Assembly: GCA_020355945.1 (NCBI GenBank)
Contig: CP070627.1
Coordinates: 5,252,147 to 5,258,836 of the forward strand
Source: Candidatus Aminicenantota bacterium
GTDB taxonomy: Bacteria > Acidobacteriota > Aminicenantia > UBA2199
Length of the DNA: 6,690 bases
Direction of reading: 5' to 3'
The notes beneath the pieces were generated by a model, which was not told where the DNA came from, did no database searches, and saw only the letters and a program-made list of their open reading frames with translations. The stretch's first letter is position 1; every line of letters starts with the position of its first letter. Positions 5,953 to 6,690 of the stretch are shown piece by piece. Both the position numbers and the translations under genes were made by a program.

Positions 5953-6113
5953 TGCCAGTCAGTGGTACATTGTACGAATAAAGAGTGAGGGATTATTGAA
6001 TTCCAGTGAACATTCCCAAAATACCACAATCCCACATCCCCACGCACAGCAACATTTTTTTACATCTTTTGGTCATTTGCACGCACCGACCCTTTTTTTA
6101 AGAGTGTTTACGA
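5953..6113. other. Intergenic region without a recognisable gene
   Basis: I find no supported coding sequence. There is a small palindrome GTAC-ATT-GTAC (5966-5976) close to repeat copy B, an EcoRI-like GAATTC, and a C- and A-rich stretch of low complexity. An open frame starting at 5996 runs antisense into the vapC toxin gene and is not credible. No stem followed by a T-run was found in the vapC direction. Confidence 0.5.
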
Positions 6114-6512
6114 TTAAACCTGGAGTAATTTCAATGAAGGGTAATGTTTTCCGATCATTTCGAAATCCCTGTCTTTATGTAGAAGCAATAAATTGTCTTC
6201 AATTGCGATAATTGCAATTAGGCAGTCAATAATACTCCTTATAGTAATGCCTTTTGAGCGAAGATTTCTATACATTTTGGCTGCCAGGATATGGGAGTTA
6301 AGATTGATCTGGGTTTGGGGTAATTGAAGAAAAGTATCTTTTACTTCTTCAAAAGTCTTTTCATCCTTGAAACCTGAGAGTACCTCAGATGCAATTATAC
6401 CTGTGATGGCTATATCAGCCCTGGTATCTAAAAGTGTCTTTAGCTTAATCTCTTCCGGTGAGGGATAACCATTAAAAAAATCAGCCCAAACCGATGAATC
6501 CACAAGAATCAA
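6114..6512 (-). CDS. vapC: VapC-like PIN-domain ribonuclease toxin
   Basis: This 132-residue PIN-domain protein is of normal VapC length. The acidic metal-binding set is intact: D5 in ILVDSSVW, E43 in ASEVL, D96 in SIIDCLIA, and D114 and D116 in HKDRDF. VapC toxins cut specific RNAs (often initiator tRNA or 23S rRNA) with Mg or Mn; the target here is unknown. The start is a TTG (6512-6510) supported by GGGAG eight bases upstream. It overlaps the TGA stop of the upstream antitoxin by four bases (TTGA), a typical coupled toxin start. It is oriented opposite to the HipBST operon and lies outside the pair of 54-bp repeats, so it is probably an independent toxin-antitoxin module. Confidence 0.88.
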   Translation of the reverse strand: MILVDSSVWADFFNGYPSPEEIKLKTLLDTRADIAITGIIASEVLSGFKDEKTFEEVKDTFLQLPQTQINLNSHILAAKMYRNLRSKGITIRSIIDCLIAIIAIEDNLLLLHKDRDFEMIGKHYPSLKLLQV

Positions 6513-6690
6513 ATTCTATTCTCCCTTAACTCATCCAGGTTGCCTTCCCACTTCGCCTTTCCTTCCAGTCGGAGTAAATCCTTATAGGCTTTCAGTTTGT
6601 TGATATGACTGATTAACGCAGTTTCAGTAATTTGATGAATGTTTTCCTCTTTTTCCCCAATTTTTATAAATTCGTCCCATATGGTATCAT
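6509..6690 (-). CDS. vapB: VapB-like antitoxin, partial (N-terminus beyond window)
   Basis: An open minus-strand frame enters at the window edge (first full codon ends at 6688) and gives 59 residues before TGA at 6511-6509. The end, DLLRLEGKAKWEGNLDELRE, carries the RLEGKxxWEGNLDExR tail typical of VapB antitoxins paired with PIN toxins. The preceding helix TETALISHINKLKAYK fits the end of a ribbon-helix-helix DNA-binding domain. The toxin-binding C-terminus is thus present and the DNA-binding N-terminus is off the window. Antitoxin-first order and the four-base overlap with vapC are canonical. The promoter is not in this window. Confidence 0.8.
   Translation of the reverse strand, partial: DTIWDEFIKIGEKEENIHQITETALISHINKLKAYKDLLRLEGKAKWEGNLDELRENRI

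Noticed and set aside
5996..6211. Plus-strand open frame of 71 codons
   Set aside because: It is antisense to the 3' end of vapC and otherwise covers low-complexity intergenic DNA.
1..6690. tRNA, rRNA or integrase attachment site
   Set aside because: I found no cloverleaf-like sequence, rRNA segment or recombinase gene in the window; the 54-bp direct repeats are the only candidate boundaries and do not resemble a tRNA 3' end.

Overview
The window looks like an accessory defence and addiction region from a moderately AT-rich bacterium. No rRNA, tRNA or core gene anchors the taxonomy, so lineage is open. The TTGAC(A/T)-N17-TAAAAT promoters, Shine-Dalgarno sites and mixed ATG/GTG/TTG starts are ordinary bacterial features. 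An environmental Gram-negative chromosome is my guess, at low confidence.

Layout. Bases 1-473 are non-coding: they hold the first copy (284-337) of a 54-bp repeat, a 9-bp inverted repeat around it, and a good promoter. Bases 474-4085 encode a 1203-residue single-chain restriction-modification enzyme (type IIG style) with an N-terminal PD-(D/E)XK nuclease, a central N6-adenine methyltransferase (DPAVGSG and NPPY motifs) and a C-terminal target recognition domain. The recognition-domain segment has clearly lower GC than its flanks, as if it had been swapped. Bases 4118-4260 are a control region: four 18-bp operator-like sites (consensus TATACC-N6-GGTAYA) spaced exactly 41 bp apart, one of them lying between the -35 and -10 of a strong promoter. 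This promoter drives a compact three-gene operon at 4261-5689: an Xre-type antitoxin/repressor (hipB), a free-standing HipA N-terminal domain (hipS-like) and a HipA-like kinase core (hipT-like). The order and domain split match the tripartite HipBST toxin-antitoxin architecture. Bases 5690-6113 hold no intact gene: an apparent minus-strand gene tail (5730-5855), a short C-rich tandem repeat, and the second copy of the 54-bp repeat (5899-5952). Bases 6114-6690, minus strand, hold a VapC PIN-domain toxin and the C-terminal part of its VapB antitoxin, which runs off the window.

How it fits together. The restriction enzyme and the HipBST operon lie side by side on the plus strand, bracketed by direct copies of the same repeat 5615 bp apart, so they may have arrived, or could be lost, as one cassette. 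The restriction gene's promoter also carries an 11-bp exact match to the left part of one HipB operator, plus more similarity just upstream. The two promoters may therefore share ancestry or a regulator. The most notable signals are the 41-bp-phased operator array, the split HipS/HipT toxin with an intact SIS motif, long homopolymer runs inside hipS and hipT, and the compositional break over the recognition domain.
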